A DNA stretch of 52,077 nt from Oscillospiraceae bacterium (GTDB taxonomy: Bacteria > Bacillota > Clostridia > Oscillospirales > Oscillospiraceae): positions 1-52,077 of the forward strand of contig JAFUFT010000031.1 in assembly GCA_017469795.1 (NCBI GenBank). The letters run 5' to 3'. The translations under genes were made by a program, and so were the position numbers. Below the pieces are notes generated by a model. The model had not been told where the DNA came from and searched no databases. It saw only the letters and a list, made by a program, of their open reading frames with translations. Positions 51,946-52,077 of this stretch are shown here, piece by piece. Each line of letters opens with the position of its first letter. The stretch's first letter is position 1.

Positions 51946-52077
51946 GTCAATGATGTGTTACACATAAGGGAAAGTAAATAAGACCTGTTTAGGAGATTGC
52001 CAATTAAGCGGACGCATGGGAAACTGATTATACTTACGGTTCCAAACCGCAAGTTGATTCTGGTAGTCCTGGAACGA
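51946..52077 (-). mobile_element. End of an insertion sequence running off the window
   Basis: A transposase C-terminus reads leftward and stops at 51959. Just beyond it TGTCAATGATGTGTTACACA (51946-51965) looks like a terminal repeat. The element lies directly behind the upp terminator. The other end is not in the window. Confidence 0.7.
51959..52077 (-). CDS. Integrase-core transposase, C-terminal part (partial)
   Basis: The minus-strand frame from 52077 to TAA 51961-51959 gives 39 residues, including YQNQLAVWNRKYNQFPMRPL then NWQSPKQVL. The N-x-x-PMRPLNWxSP pattern is typical of the end of IS481/IS3-type DDE transposases. The catalytic residues lie outside the window, so intactness is unknown. 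Confidence 0.75.

Overview
This looks like chromosome of a GC-rich, strictly anaerobic Gram-positive bacterium of the class Clostridia, most likely an Oscillospiraceae-type gut organism; this is an inference from gene content and protein character, not a database match. Supporting signs are an oxygen-sensitive class III ribonucleotide reductase with its activase, Fe-S-dependent old-yellow-enzyme (OYE) reductases, strong AGGAGG ribosome binding sites, TTGACA/TATAAT promoters, a SigA-type RpoD, many MATE exporters and large lipoprotein solute-binding proteins.

Layout. 1-139: 3' end of a group II intron (maturase C-terminus plus domains V and VI) abutting the stop codon of a degV gene. 139-2586: DegV protein and a membrane sulfatase-like protein, both leftward. 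2819-5918: tandem NrdR-like boxes over a promoter, then an anaerobic ribonucleotide reductase whose glycyl-radical loop is on a separate 53-residue polypeptide, then nrdG. 5939-7708: a complete IS3-family element (IS150-like) with a -1 frameshift site and a hairpin that can hide the transposase ribosome binding site.

7752-23495 is the most unusual region and reads as one sigma-54 regulon. It holds a PAS/AAA+ enhancer-binding protein, an rpoN gene inside the cluster, two amidohydrolases, a leaderless right-handed beta-helix protein, a SnoaL-like protein, a UGSC-like protein, an OYE-type Fe-S flavoenzyme and two lipoprotein solute-binding proteins. Four good -24/-12 promoters sit in two divergent pairs (10650-10713 and 19834-19903). 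Both amidohydrolases and the beta-helix protein carry a Pro/Gly/Met-rich insert; the amidohydrolases share the block MPGGPGGPGGP. I infer a co-regulated pathway, perhaps an assembly, for uptake and reductive or hydrolytic conversion of an unidentified small molecule.

23558-41976 holds transport, cofactor and metabolic genes: two MATE exporters, a pyridoxal-type kinase, a cystatin-like lipoprotein, a CMD-cupin fusion, a second OYE enzyme, a two-OB-fold SSB-like protein, coaBC, a CoaX-like protein with altered ATP-site motifs, an ECF S-component, P1 and M29 peptidases, an alanine/glycine symporter, an Fe-S aldo/keto reductase and NADP-type isocitrate dehydrogenase. 42035-51902 holds a third solute-binding protein, tyrA, rpoD, a protein with a 15-residue Gln/Pro repeat, alaX, rodA, a hairpin-rich intergenic stretch of about 0.5 kb, tsaE, tsaB and upp. 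The window ends inside a second insertion sequence. Most convergent gene pairs share a clear bidirectional terminator.
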